Assembly (NCBI GenBank): GCA_017396925.1
Contig: JAFQKM010000132.1
Location: 1-26,576, forward strand
Origin: Clostridia bacterium
Lineage (GTDB): Bacteria; Bacillota; Clostridia; Oscillospirales; Butyricicoccaceae
Direction of reading: 5' to 3'
DNA: 26,576 nt
The notes under the pieces were generated by a model. The model made no database searches, was not told where the DNA came from, and was given only the letters and a program-made list of their open reading frames with translations. Both the position numbers and the translations under genes were made by a program. The number at the start of each line of letters is the position of its first letter. The stretch's first letter is position 1. Below are positions 7,108 to 14,951 of the stretch, in pieces.

Positions 7108-8136
7108 TTACAGCAGCAGCATAGCGTCGCCGAAGCTGAAGAAGCGGTAGCGCTCCTGCACGGCAGTCTCATAGGCATGGAGTACATGCTCTCGGCTGGA
7201 AAAAGCAGAAACCAGCATGATCAGTGTGCTTTCGGGCAGATGGAAGTTGGTGATCAGGCCATCCAGTACCTTAAAGGTGTAGCCGGGATAGATGAAAATG
7301 CTGGTATCGCCGCTGCCGCTGTGTACGATGCCCTGTTCGTCGCCGACACTTTCCAGCGTACGGCAGGAGGTGGTGCCGACAGCAATGACCCTACCGCCGC
7401 GTGCTTTGGCAGCATTGATACGGGCGGCTGCTTCTTCGGTAACATTATAGCTTTCGGTGTGCATCAGATGGTCGGTGATGTTCTCTTCCTTGACAGGGCG
7501 GAATGTACCCAAGCCGACATGGAGGGTAACATGAACAACATCCACACCCATCTCTTCGATCTCACGCAGCAGATCACGGGTAAAGTGCAGACCGGCTGTG
7601 GGGGCTGCAGCCGAACCGTTTTCACGGGAATATACGGTCTGGTAGCGCTCACCGTCGTCCAGGCGCTCGGTAATATAGGGAGGCAGCGGCATGGTGCCGA
7701 TCTTTTCCAGCAGTTCGAGGAAAATGCCTTCATACATGAAGCGGACAATGCGGTTGCCGTCGGGCAGGACACGAATGATCTCACCCTTGAGGATACCGTC
7801 GCCAAAGGAGACTACGGCGCCTTCCTTCAGACGGCGGCCGGGATAGACGATGCATTCCCAGTCATCGCCCTCGATATTCTTGAGCAGCAGAACCTCTACA
7901 TGGGCACCGCCGCCCTCTTTGATGCCATAAAGGCGGGCAGGCAGAACACGGGTGTCGTTGATGACAAGACAGTCGCCGGCACGCAGATGTTTTTTGATAT
8001 CAAAGAAATGCTCGTGGCTGATCTCGCCGGTTTTTCTGTCCAGAACCATCAGACGCGAATGATCACGCTTTTCGATCGGGGTCTGAGCGATCAGCTCTTC
8101 GGGCAGATCATAGTTAAAATCGCTTGTTTTCAGCAT
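7108..8136 (-). CDS. queA: S-adenosylmethionine:tRNA ribosyltransferase-isomerase
   Basis: 342 residues, standard for QueA. It transfers and isomerises the ribosyl part of AdoMet onto preQ1-tRNA to give epoxyqueuosine. The motifs are clear: FDYDLP-like start (FNYDLPEELIAQTP), LVINDTRVLPARL, GSAAAPTAGLHFT, HVGLGTFRPV and ITNFHLPESTLIMLVSAF. SD AAGGA lies 8 nt before the ATG. It follows the SpoIID-domain gene by 27 nt and precedes rmuC by 3 nt. No preQ1 riboswitch is visible upstream of the operon. The preQ1-making genes queCDEF are not in the window, so de novo synthesis versus preQ1 salvage cannot be decided. Confidence 0.98.
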   Translation of the reverse strand: MLKTSDFNYDLPEELIAQTPIEKRDHSRLMVLDRKTGEISHEHFFDIKKHLRAGDCLVINDTRVLPARLYGIKEGGGAHVEVLLLKNIEGDDWECIVYPGRRLKEGAVVSFGDGILKGEIIRVLPDGNRIVRFMYEGIFLELLEKIGTMPLPPYITERLDDGERYQTVYSRENGSAAAPTAGLHFTRDLLREIEEMGVDVVHVTLHVGLGTFRPVKEENITDHLMHTESYNVTEEAAARINAAKARGGRVIAVGTTSCRTLESVGDEQGIVHSGSGDTSIFIYPGYTFKVLDGLITNFHLPESTLIMLVSAFSSREHVLHAYETAVQERYRFFSFGDAMLLL

Positions 8137-8163
8137 GGTTTCAATCCTTATTATGTATATAGT

Positions 8164-9876
8164 TTAATCCAGATAGTCGATGTCGATGTCTGTAAAATAG
8201 AAATGGAGAATCTCTTCAAAGTCATAGCCCTTGTCGGCCATGGCTTTGGCACCCCACTGGCTGAGGCCGATGTTGTGGCCCGAACCTGTGCCCGATACGA
8301 TATAGGCATTGGAGGTGCCGCCGGAGGACGAACTTCCCGTAGTGGTTGTCAGATCAGAAAGGGGCACTTTGCCGGCAGCAGTCAATGCATAGGCATCGTC
8401 TGTACCGACCTTGATCCTGGATGTGCCGCCCGAACCAATGGCATACAGCTTGGTCAGAAGGGTTGTCAGCCAGGAATCATTCACCGGCGTTTTTGTGGTT
8501 GCTGCCGATGCATTGCTTCCCGATGTGGGCGTGACCGTAAAGCGCATGCTCTTGACCTGATAACCATAAGAGGAATTGTTCAGGATGGTGCGCGCTTTTT
8601 CCCCTGTAAAGACCAGCTGTTTTCCGTTGTCCTGCACAAAGGTAATGGCGCGGACATTGCCGGCATCGGTGGTTTCACTGACATAAAAATCAACAATATT
8701 GCCTGTGATGCTGTAACCCTTGGCCTTGAGGATGTTCTTAAGTTCGCTGTTGGTCACGGTAAACTCATAAGGCAGGGTCTGGGTCAGATGCTTGTCTTTG
8801 ACGGCTTTCAGATAAGGCACTTCTGTACCCCATACATTTTTTGCGTCTTCCGTATAACCGCCGCTGGAAGCGTGATAAAAAGCATCGACGATCTCGCCGT
8901 CATAGAGCATAAACAGGCCAAATGTATCGTCAACAGCCTCGTTGCTGTTGGCATTCTGCTGGCTGGTGCCGGAATAGACCTGACAGCATGTGGTATTGCA
9001 GATGTCAAATCCCAGTGATTTGTGTTTACCGAGGTTGCACATTGTATAGGATTTGGCGCAGAGAGCCTGCGCTTTGAGCGCTTCGACATTCCACGAAGGA
9101 CTCATTTCACGGGTGATGACACCTTTGACATAATCATGAATGCCCAGAACATTGATGACCGTCAGGTCATTGCCATTGACGCGGTTGTATTCAAAGCCAC
9201 CGGTATAACGATAGCCAGCAAACCAGGTCTCTTCCGACCAGGGCATGATACCGAAAGGCTGGCCGCCCTGATCAAACTCAAACAGAATATCGCCGCTGCT
9301 GCACTCGGCAACGGTATAGCAGGTTGTACTGCCGCCTGCGGCCGTAAAGGTATAATCGAGCTCGGCTTCGGCATCTGCAATGGCCAGTTTGGCCGCAGAC
9401 AGGGTACCGTATTCGCCGACTCTGACCTTATATTCATCGTCATGATATGCCGGAAAAGCAATCATACCCAGATCACGGATCTCTTCTGCAGCAGCTTGCG
9501 CCTTTTCAAAGGTACGGAAGCTGTCGTCGGTCTCGATATGATAGGGCTGGATGGTTTTCACGCAATCGGAAGGCTTCTGATCGGTGAAGTCTTCATCCGA
9601 CGACATATAAATAAACTTGTCCTTAAGCATGACAATATCGCGGATCTCTGTATAGCCGACATCGACAAATGCATTGTCATCGTCGAACCAGCCAAAATCA
9701 TAGCCTTCCTCCTGCCCGGAGAGGTTAAGAAGCTTTGGCGACGGCCTTGCATTGTTGCCGTAAGCCAGACCGATTTTGACGGACGGGTCTTCCCCTGTCG
9801 GCGCTGCGGAAATCGGCAGCAGCAAAGCTGTACCAACTGCCAGCGCAGCGGCCAGCAAGCGTAATGTTTTTTTCAT
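8164..9876 (-). CDS. Secreted SpoIID/LytB-domain protein with SPOR-like N-terminal region
   Basis: 570 residues. A Sec signal peptide (about 1-25, MKKTLRLLAA...PISAA) is followed by a beta-rich N-terminal part, in which 110-172 (around YKVRVGEYGTLSAAKLAIAD) looks like a SPOR peptidoglycan-binding repeat. The SpoIID domain begins near 236 (LTVINVLGIHDYVKGVITREMSPSW, then EALKAQALCAKSY), with Glu257 at the catalytic glutamate position, a Cys-rich segment at 291-299 and HASSGG at 335-340. The C-terminal part holds GSGHNIGLSQWGAKAMADKGY, typical of this family, after a Ser/Gly/Thr-rich linker. SpoIID is a lytic transglycosylase acting on denuded glycan; LytB-type relatives enhance amidases. It is longer than SpoIID itself (about 340 residues), so I do not call it spoIID. 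The frame runs 21 codons further upstream, but the chosen ATG starts a perfect signal peptide and has GTGGGG 8 nt upstream. Confidence 0.9.
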   Translation of the reverse strand: MKKTLRLLAAALAVGTALLLPISAAPTGEDPSVKIGLAYGNNARPSPKLLNLSGQEEGYDFGWFDDDNAFVDVGYTEIRDIVMLKDKFIYMSSDEDFTDQKPSDCVKTIQPYHIETDDSFRTFEKAQAAAEEIRDLGMIAFPAYHDDEYKVRVGEYGTLSAAKLAIADAEAELDYTFTAAGGSTTCYTVAECSSGDILFEFDQGGQPFGIMPWSEETWFAGYRYTGGFEYNRVNGNDLTVINVLGIHDYVKGVITREMSPSWNVEALKAQALCAKSYTMCNLGKHKSLGFDICNTTCCQVYSGTSQQNANSNEAVDDTFGLFMLYDGEIVDAFYHASSGGYTEDAKNVWGTEVPYLKAVKDKHLTQTLPYEFTVTNSELKNILKAKGYSITGNIVDFYVSETTDAGNVRAITFVQDNGKQLVFTGEKARTILNNSSYGYQVKSMRFTVTPTSGSNASAATTKTPVNDSWLTTLLTKLYAIGSGGTSRIKVGTDDAYALTAAGKVPLSDLTTTTGSSSSGGTSNAYIVSGTGSGHNIGLSQWGAKAMADKGYDFEEILHFYFTDIDIDYLD

Positions 9877-9909
9877 ATATAAAACCCCACACAGTTTTTC
9901 TATCTTAAA

Positions 9910-9939
9910 ATTATAGCACAGAAACAGATGGGCTTTCAA
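9910..9939 (-). promoter_or_regulatory. Strong sigma-A promoter for SpoIID-like gene-queA-rmuC-tgt
   Basis: -35 TTGAAA (9934-9939, 5 of 6), 18-nt spacer and perfect -10 TATAAT (9910-9915) preceded by TGC, an extended -10. It lies in the 82-nt gap after the aldo/keto reductase gene and is vegetative in type, which argues that the SpoIID-domain gene is not only sporulation-expressed. Confidence 0.85.
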
Positions 9940-9958
9940 TCGAACGCCGGTAAAAAGC

Positions 9959-11137
9959 TTAGAATTTCGTCACTTTTCTGGCAGCGGCCATAAAGAGTTT
10001 ATAGGCAGGGCCTTCCAGCGTATCGGTAACCTCTTCCAGCATTTTGCGGATCTCGATTTTCTGTGGGCAGTGCTGCTCGCACCTGCCGCATTTGATGCAT
10101 CTGGAAGCGTTGGTCGGGGTAGCTTTCAGCGATGTGCACATAATGTATTCGCGCAGACCGTTGAACCAACCGTCCGACTGTCGGACATTGAGTGCATTAA
10201 AACAGGTAGGAATATCTACACCCGCCGGACAGGGCATGCAATAGCTGCAGCCGGTGCAGGCAACCTTTGTACTCTCGCGGATCAGCCGGCGCGCTTCATC
10301 AAAAAAGGCCAGCTTATCTGCATCCAGATGTCCGGGAAGTGCATCCTCACAGACACGGATATTTTCTTCGACCTGCGCCAGATCATTCATGCCCGAAAGG
10401 ATAACGGTTACCTCCGGATAGTTCCAGATCCATCGCAGGCCCCATTCGGCAGGGCTGCGCTTGGGGACCGCCTCATTCCAGAAAGCCTTGGCCCTGGAAG
10501 GCAGCCCCTGCACGAGACGGCCGCCGCGCAGAGGCTCCATGATAACAACAGGCAGGCCCTTGGAAGCGGCATGTCGAAGGCCGGTCTCCCCTGCCTGACC
10601 GTGCACATCGAGATAATTAAACTGAATCTGGCAGAAATCAAAATCATACGCATCAACAATGCGGATGAATCCGGCCGACCCGCCATGATAGGAAAAGCCG
10701 ATATTGCGGATCTCGCCGGAGGCCTTCTTTTCGGCGATCCACTTTTCGATGCCCAGTGCGGTCAGGCGCTGCCATGAGCCAAAATCCGAAAGCATGTGCA
10801 GCAGATAATAGTCGATATAATCGGTCTGCAGGCGGCGCAGTTCTTCGTAAAAGAACTTATCGAAATCGGCATAGCTTTTGGCCAGATACTGCGGGAGTTT
10901 GGTGGCCAGATAAATCTTGCTGCGATGACCTTTGGCCAGAAACTTGCCCAGGGCAACCTCATTGCCGGGATAGGTATAGGCTGTATCAAAGTAATTGACG
11001 CCCTGCTCGAGGGCATAAAGCATTTCACGTTCGGCCTTTTCCTGATCAATGCTGCCGCCCTTACGGGTGAAACGCATACAGCCATAGCCCAGAGCCGAAA
11101 GTCTGTCTCCATTTTTGGGGTTGATTCGATATTGCAT
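9959..11137 (-). CDS. Aldo/keto reductase with C-terminal 2x[4Fe-4S] ferredoxin domain
   Basis: 392 residues. The N-terminal TIM barrel carries the aldo/keto reductase tetrad: Asp51 and Tyr56 (FDTAYTYPG), Lys80 (YLATKLP) and His114 (YYLLHML). Residues from about 290 form a ferredoxin-like tail with two cysteine sets: C294, C297, C300, C303 (CTGCSYCMPCP) and C347, C350, C353, C357 (CIKCGRCEQHCP). This architecture is frequent in anaerobic Clostridia and Bacteroidetes; the clusters probably feed or take electrons from the nicotinamide site, but the substrate is unknown. SD AAGGAGG lies 8 nt before the ATG. The gene sits 21 nt after the tyrS terminator stem-loop with little room for its own promoter, so it may be expressed by read-through from tyrS. 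Confidence 0.95.
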   Translation of the reverse strand: MQYRINPKNGDRLSALGYGCMRFTRKGGSIDQEKAEREMLYALEQGVNYFDTAYTYPGNEVALGKFLAKGHRSKIYLATKLPQYLAKSYADFDKFFYEELRRLQTDYIDYYLLHMLSDFGSWQRLTALGIEKWIAEKKASGEIRNIGFSYHGGSAGFIRIVDAYDFDFCQIQFNYLDVHGQAGETGLRHAASKGLPVVIMEPLRGGRLVQGLPSRAKAFWNEAVPKRSPAEWGLRWIWNYPEVTVILSGMNDLAQVEENIRVCEDALPGHLDADKLAFFDEARRLIRESTKVACTGCSYCMPCPAGVDIPTCFNALNVRQSDGWFNGLREYIMCTSLKATPTNASRCIKCGRCEQHCPQKIEIRKMLEEVTDTLEGPAYKLFMAAARKVTKF

Positions 11138-11165
11138 AGCCGTGACCTCCTTGGTCGGGTGTACA

Positions 11166-11203
11166 GATAAAGGCCTGCCGTTATAAAGTCATAACGGCAG
11201 GCC
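11166..11203 (-). terminator. Intrinsic terminator after tyrS
   Basis: A 13-bp perfect stem (11172-11184 with 11191-11203, arms GGCCTGCCGTTAT and ATAACGGCAGGCC) with a 6-nt loop is followed on the minus strand only by TTTATC. The stem is strong and the U-tract poor, so termination may be partial. This suits the reductase gene that begins 29 nt later. Confidence 0.75.
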
Positions 11204-11216
11204 GTAGGATCATGAT

Positions 11217-12440
11217 TTACTTGCAGATAACCTTGTGGAAGACCTTCTTGCCCTTCTTGATGACGAAGTCGCCCTTCTTGACATCTTCAGCAGTGAAGAT
11301 GTGCATGGGGGAAGAAACCTTGACATCATTGACAGCAACGCCGCCCTGGTCGACCAGACGGCGGGCCTCGCCCTTGGAGCCGGTCAGCTTGCACTTGACC
11401 ATCAGATCAACAATGGTCAGACCTTCGCCGAAGTCGGCTTCAGCGATCTCGGTGGAGGGCATATCGGCCGAAACAGCGCCGGCGCCAAACAGAGCCTTGG
11501 CAGCGGCCTGTGCCTTGTTGGCTTCTTCTTCGCCGTGAACCATGTTGGTCAGCTCCCAAGCCAGGATCTCCTTGGCCTTGTTGAGCTGTGCGCCTTCCCA
11601 TGCGTCCATCTCGTTGATCTGTTCGATGGGCAGGAAGGTCAGCATACGGATGCACTTGAGAACGTCGGCGTCATCGACATTTCTCCAGTACTGGTAGAAG
11701 TCGTAGGGGGATGTCTTGTTGGGATCGAGCCATACGGCATTGCCGGCGGTCTTGCCCATCTTCTTGCCCTGCGAGTCGGTCAGCAGGGTGATGGTCATGC
11801 AGTGTGCATCCTTGCCCAGCTTCTTACGGATCAGCTCGGTGCCGCCCAGCATGTTGGACCACTGGTCGTTGCCGCCAAACTGCATGTTGCAGCCGTAGTG
11901 CTGGAACAGATGATAGAAGTCGTAGGACTGCATGATCATGTAGTTGAACTCGAGGAAGGACAGGCCGTTTTCCATACGCTGCTTGTAGCAGTCGGCACGG
12001 AGCATATTGTTGACCGAGAAGCAAGCGCCAACTTCGCGCAGCAGCTCGACATAGTTGAGGTTCAGCAGCCAATCGGCATTGTTGACCATCTGGGCCTTGC
12101 CTTCACCAAACTCGATGAAGCGCTCCATCTGCTTCTTGAAGCAGGCAGCATTATAATCGATGTCTTCCTTGGTCAGCATCTTGCGCATATCGGTACGGCC
12201 AGAGGGGTCGCCGATCATGGTTGTGCCGCCGCCGATCAGGGCGATGGGCTTGTTGCCGGCCATCTGCAGGCGCTTCATCAGGGTCAGGGCCATGAAGTGG
12301 CCTGCGGTCAGGCTGTCGGCTGTGCAGTCGAAGCCGATATAGAATGTAGCCTGGCCGTTATTGATCATTTCACGAATGTGCTCTTCGTTGGTAACCTGGG
12401 CGATCAGACCTCTGGCCACCAGCTCTTCGTACAGTTTCAT
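11217..12440 (-). CDS. tyrS: Tyrosyl-tRNA synthetase (TyrRS)
   Basis: 407 residues, bacterial TyrRS size. Class I signature GFDCTADSLTAGHF at 36-49 holds the HIGH-type motif (TAGH, 45-48); GKKMGKTAGN holds the KMSKS-type motif (KMGKT, 227-231); GGNDQWSNMLGG at 189-200 is the conserved tRNA/tyrosine-binding region. A C-terminal S4 RNA-binding domain covers about 340-405 (IVDLMVKCKLTGSKGEARRL then KKGDFVIKKGKK). It charges tRNA-Tyr. SD AAGGAG lies 8 nt before the ATG. Expression is controlled by the T-box leader directly upstream. The motif pattern fits the TyrS rather than the TyrZ branch, by inference. Confidence 0.98.
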   Translation of the reverse strand: MKLYEELVARGLIAQVTNEEHIREMINNGQATFYIGFDCTADSLTAGHFMALTLMKRLQMAGNKPIALIGGGTTMIGDPSGRTDMRKMLTKEDIDYNAACFKKQMERFIEFGEGKAQMVNNADWLLNLNYVELLREVGACFSVNNMLRADCYKQRMENGLSFLEFNYMIMQSYDFYHLFQHYGCNMQFGGNDQWSNMLGGTELIRKKLGKDAHCMTITLLTDSQGKKMGKTAGNAVWLDPNKTSPYDFYQYWRNVDDADVLKCIRMLTFLPIEQINEMDAWEGAQLNKAKEILAWELTNMVHGEEEANKAQAAAKALFGAGAVSADMPSTEIAEADFGEGLTIVDLMVKCKLTGSKGEARRLVDQGGVAVNDVKVSSPMHIFTAEDVKKGDFVIKKGKKVFHKVICK

Positions 12441-12483
12441 TTTTCTCTCTCCTTCGATATTTCAATCGGATATGATTACTTAT

Positions 12484-12516
12484 AAAAAACGCCCTCTGCA
12501 AAATCTGCAGAGGGCG
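12484..12516 (-). terminator. T-box leader terminator in front of tyrS
   Basis: An 11-bp perfect stem (12490-12500 with 12506-12516, arms CGCCCTCTGCA and TGCAGAGGGCG) with a 5-nt loop, followed on the minus strand by six U residues. It stops transcription when tRNA-Tyr is charged and is the alternative to the antiterminator formed with the T-box sequence. Confidence 0.95.
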
Positions 12517-12768
12517 AACATAACAAATGTCGCGGTACCACCTCAGTTTATCCTTCATACAGCCGAATCCGGATGTATGAAGAACCTTAGGGAAACTCCC
12601 TGGCTGTAACGGGCCGACCCGTAGACGCCTACTGTTCTTTCAGCGCTCCGCTCGCAAATGTATTTCAAAAAGGCCTCCTGCAGGCTCGCACCGTCCGCCT
12701 GCTCTCTGAAAGGAAACTCAGATTTACTTCTTTTGGTCTCTGCGTTTGTTATATGCAGTTGGCTTAAC
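12484..12768 (-). ncRNA. Tyrosine T-box riboswitch (tyrS leader)
   Basis: This leader fills most of the 351-nt gap between recN and tyrS. The T-box sequence GAGGTGGTACCGCG (12532-12545) is unmistakable, with the TGGT bulge that pairs to the ACCA end of tRNA-Tyr. Upstream, stem I has the typical CAGAGAGCAGGC...GGTGCGAGCCTGC distal hairpin (about 12675-12705). On its 3' side, GAAATACATT presents the specifier triplet TAC (12660-12662), a tyrosine codon. A middle hairpin (stem III type) with arms around TTCATACATCCG and CGGCTGTATGAA (12556-12582) precedes the antiterminator. Uncharged tRNA-Tyr stabilises antitermination and turns tyrS on. Confidence 0.95.
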
Positions 12769-12774
12769 AAATAT

Positions 12775-12803
12775 ATCTTATTGCACCGGGGTCAATTTGT
12801 CAA
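12775..12803 (-). promoter_or_regulatory. Sigma-A promoter for T-box-tyrS, overlapping recN 3' end
   Basis: Consensus -35 TTGACA (12798-12803), 17-nt spacer and -10 TAAGAT (12775-12780, 4 of 6). The -35 hexamer is formed by the Leu-Thr codons just before the recN stop. Transcription would start near 12768, at the 5' edge of the T-box leader. Confidence 0.85.
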
Positions 12804-14495
12804 GGCTTTCTTATAGGCACGCGCCTGCTCCAGCAGATCTGCAGCGCCATCCATACTGGCCGCCGTCACATGAATGCCGGAGGTCAGGCGTGACAGCTCT
12901 TCCCTGCGTCCATCTTCGGCGAGAGGTTCGACCCTGGTATAGGTACGTTCGGTGTCTTCGTGCTTGCTGATGCGGAAATGGTGATCGGCCAGACAGGCGA
13001 TCTGAGGCAGATGCGTAATGCAAAGCACCTGACGTCCCTGCGAGATCTCATAGAGCTTCTGCCCTACCTTGTTGGCCGCGCGTCCGCTGACGCCGGTATC
13101 GATTTCGTCGAAAATGGCGGTGCAGACTTCGCCGGCCGACAGAACTTTTTTCAGCGCGAGCATGATACGTGAGAGCTCGCCGCCTGAAGCAACCTTGGTC
13201 AGTGCCTTCAGGCTTTCTCCCTTATTGGTTGACAGCAGGAACCGAACGGTATCGATGCCCTTACGGGTAAAGCGTACACCCTTCAGGCTGTCCTGTGATT
13301 CGATTTCAGCCGCCATACGGGCCGAAGGCATGTCCAGCTGAACCAGTTCTTTGCATACGGCTTCCGACAGGCGCTCTGCGGCTTCGCGGCGCTTTCGGGT
13401 CAGCTCCTGCGCCAGGGCAAACACCTTGCCGCGCCGATCGATATACTTTGCCTTCAGCTCTTCCAGATTGTCTTCGCTGTTCATAAGCGCATCCAGCTCG
13501 GAAGCAAGCTCGCGAAGCAGCTTGGGCAGCTGATCGGGCTCCAGCTTGTATTTTTCCGAAAGCTCGATGATCTTATCCAGACGCTTGTCGGTATCGGCCA
13601 GCTGCTCAGGCGAAAACTCGATGCGCAGAAATGCCGAAGAAAGCTCGGAGGAAAGCTCGGTCAGCAGAGCTTCCACTTCTCGGCTGAGGGCCAGCGCATT
13701 GGGCGCGTCGGTCTCCAGTCCGGGGCAGGCACTGAGCGCTTTAACGGTCTCCGACATTTTAAGCAGCGCACCGGCCGTGTCTTCATCCCCCGAAACCAGC
13801 ATTAGGGCATCGCGCAGAGCTGTGCCGGCTTTTTCGGCACGCAAAAGAGAAGAACGCAGGCTCAGAAGCTGCTGATACTCCCCTTCCTTCACATCGGCTT
13901 CTGCCAGTTCATGGGTCTGTTCGGTAAGCAGCGCGATGCGGCGCTCCTTTTCGGCCTTGCTGAGGGAAAGCGATTTAATGTTGCGATTGAGCTGCAGCAG
14001 CCCATCGTATTCTTCGGAAAACACGGCAAGCTCCGGTTCAAGTCCGGCAAAGGCATCAAGATAGTCGATATGCAGGTTTTCATCCAGAAGATGCTGGCCA
14101 TCGTGTTGGCCGTGGATATTGACCAGCATGCCGGAAAGCTCGCGGAGCATGGAAAGAACGGCCGGCTTGCCGTTGATACGGCAGACGTTACGGCCGTCCA
14201 TGTGCATTTCACGCCGGATCAGCAATGTATCGTCATGACAATCAAAGCCCATCTGGCGTGCTTTTTCAATGGCCTTGCGGTCGACACGGTCGAAATACGC
14301 TGTGACCGAGGCAACGGTTGCACCTGTTCGGATCAGTTCGCGGCTGACACGCAGGCCGAGAATTGCATTGATCGAGTCGATAATGATCGACTTACCTGCA
14401 CCGGTTTCGCCGGAAAGCACACTGAAGCCGTCTTCAAAATCGATATCCGCCTTCTCGATGACGGCGATATTCTCGATCGAAAGGGATCTTAGCAT
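12792..14495 (-). CDS. recN: DNA repair protein RecN (SMC-like ATPase)
   Basis: 567 residues, standard length. The N-terminal ATPase half has Walker A GETGAGKS at 29-36; a long coiled-coil region spans roughly 150-350; the C-terminal half has the ABC signature VASGGELSRIMLALK and Walker B AIFDEIDTGVSG. RecN gathers at double-strand breaks and holds DNA ends together. It starts 1 nt after the argR stop with no clear SD, so it relies on coupled translation. It is the last gene of the dxs operon, as in B. subtilis, where spoIVB and spo0A come next; here tyrS follows and no terminator separates them. Confidence 0.97.
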   Translation of the reverse strand: MLRSLSIENIAVIEKADIDFEDGFSVLSGETGAGKSIIIDSINAILGLRVSRELIRTGATVASVTAYFDRVDRKAIEKARQMGFDCHDDTLLIRREMHMDGRNVCRINGKPAVLSMLRELSGMLVNIHGQHDGQHLLDENLHIDYLDAFAGLEPELAVFSEEYDGLLQLNRNIKSLSLSKAEKERRIALLTEQTHELAEADVKEGEYQQLLSLRSSLLRAEKAGTALRDALMLVSGDEDTAGALLKMSETVKALSACPGLETDAPNALALSREVEALLTELSSELSSAFLRIEFSPEQLADTDKRLDKIIELSEKYKLEPDQLPKLLRELASELDALMNSEDNLEELKAKYIDRRGKVFALAQELTRKRREAAERLSEAVCKELVQLDMPSARMAAEIESQDSLKGVRFTRKGIDTVRFLLSTNKGESLKALTKVASGGELSRIMLALKKVLSAGEVCTAIFDEIDTGVSGRAANKVGQKLYEISQGRQVLCITHLPQIACLADHHFRISKHEDTERTYTRVEPLAEDGRREELSRLTSGIHVTAASMDGAADLLEQARAYKKALTN

Positions 14496-14496
14496 A

Positions 14497-14949
14497 CTAC
14501 TTCAGCATATTGCCAGCAATTTCGCAGAACTGCGTGGCCTTTTCATTATCAGCCAGGATAACCAGAATGGTGTCGTCGCCGGCGATGGTGCCAATGATAT
14601 TTTCAACCTTGAGCTGGTCAATGGCATAGGCGGCCGCATTGGCCATACCTGTAATGGTGCGGATAACAACGAGATTCTGTGCCTGCTGGATGCCAATGAC
14701 ACACTCCTTGAAGATGGTGCGCAGTCTGGGCAGGAAACCGGCGTCATCACCCTGAGAGGGAGAAGAATACTTATAACCGCCCGAAAGAGAATTAACTTTG
14801 ATCAGACGCAGCTCCTTGATGTCACGGGAAATGGTGGCCTGGGTAGTGGCAAAACCCATTTCGGTCAGCTTTTCAGAAAGCTCTTCCTGTGTTTTGATGT
14901 CATTCTGGGAGATGATCTGCATAATAGCCGACTGTCTTTTAAACTTCAT
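14497..14949 (-). CDS. argR: Arginine repressor ArgR/AhrC
   Basis: 150 residues, standard length. The N-terminal winged helix (KTQEELSEKLTEMGFATTQATISRDIKELRLIK region, about 19-51) binds ARG boxes, and the C-terminal hexamerisation domain ends with the arginine-binding GTIAGDDTILVI segment (about 119-130). It senses arginine and represses biosynthesis or activates catabolism. SD GAGAGG, within the last nadK codons, lies 8 nt before the ATG, and the gene starts 2 nt after nadK. The position between nadK/tlyA and recN matches the conserved Bacillota cluster. Confidence 0.97.
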   Translation of the reverse strand: MKFKRQSAIMQIISQNDIKTQEELSEKLTEMGFATTQATISRDIKELRLIKVNSLSGGYKYSSPSQGDDAGFLPRLRTIFKECVIGIQQAQNLVVIRTITGMANAAAYAIDQLKVENIIGTIAGDDTILVILADNEKATQFCEIAGNMLK

Positions 14950-14951
14950 AA

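Noticed and set aside
7177..9018. 613-codon plus-strand open frame antisense to queA and the SpoIID-like gene
   Set aside because: It is the mirror of two well-supported minus-strand genes, has no domain pattern, no SD and biased composition typical of antisense frames in this codon usage.
9877..9958. Terminator after the aldo/keto reductase gene
   Set aside because: I found only a short T run near the stop and no stem before it.
11235..12485. 416-codon plus-strand open frame antisense to tyrS
   Set aside because: Shadow of tyrS; no motifs, and tyrS on the other strand is unmistakable.
12555..12770. 71-codon minus-strand open frame in the tyrS leader
   Set aside because: It lies entirely in the T-box RNA, crosses its conserved stems and has no SD.
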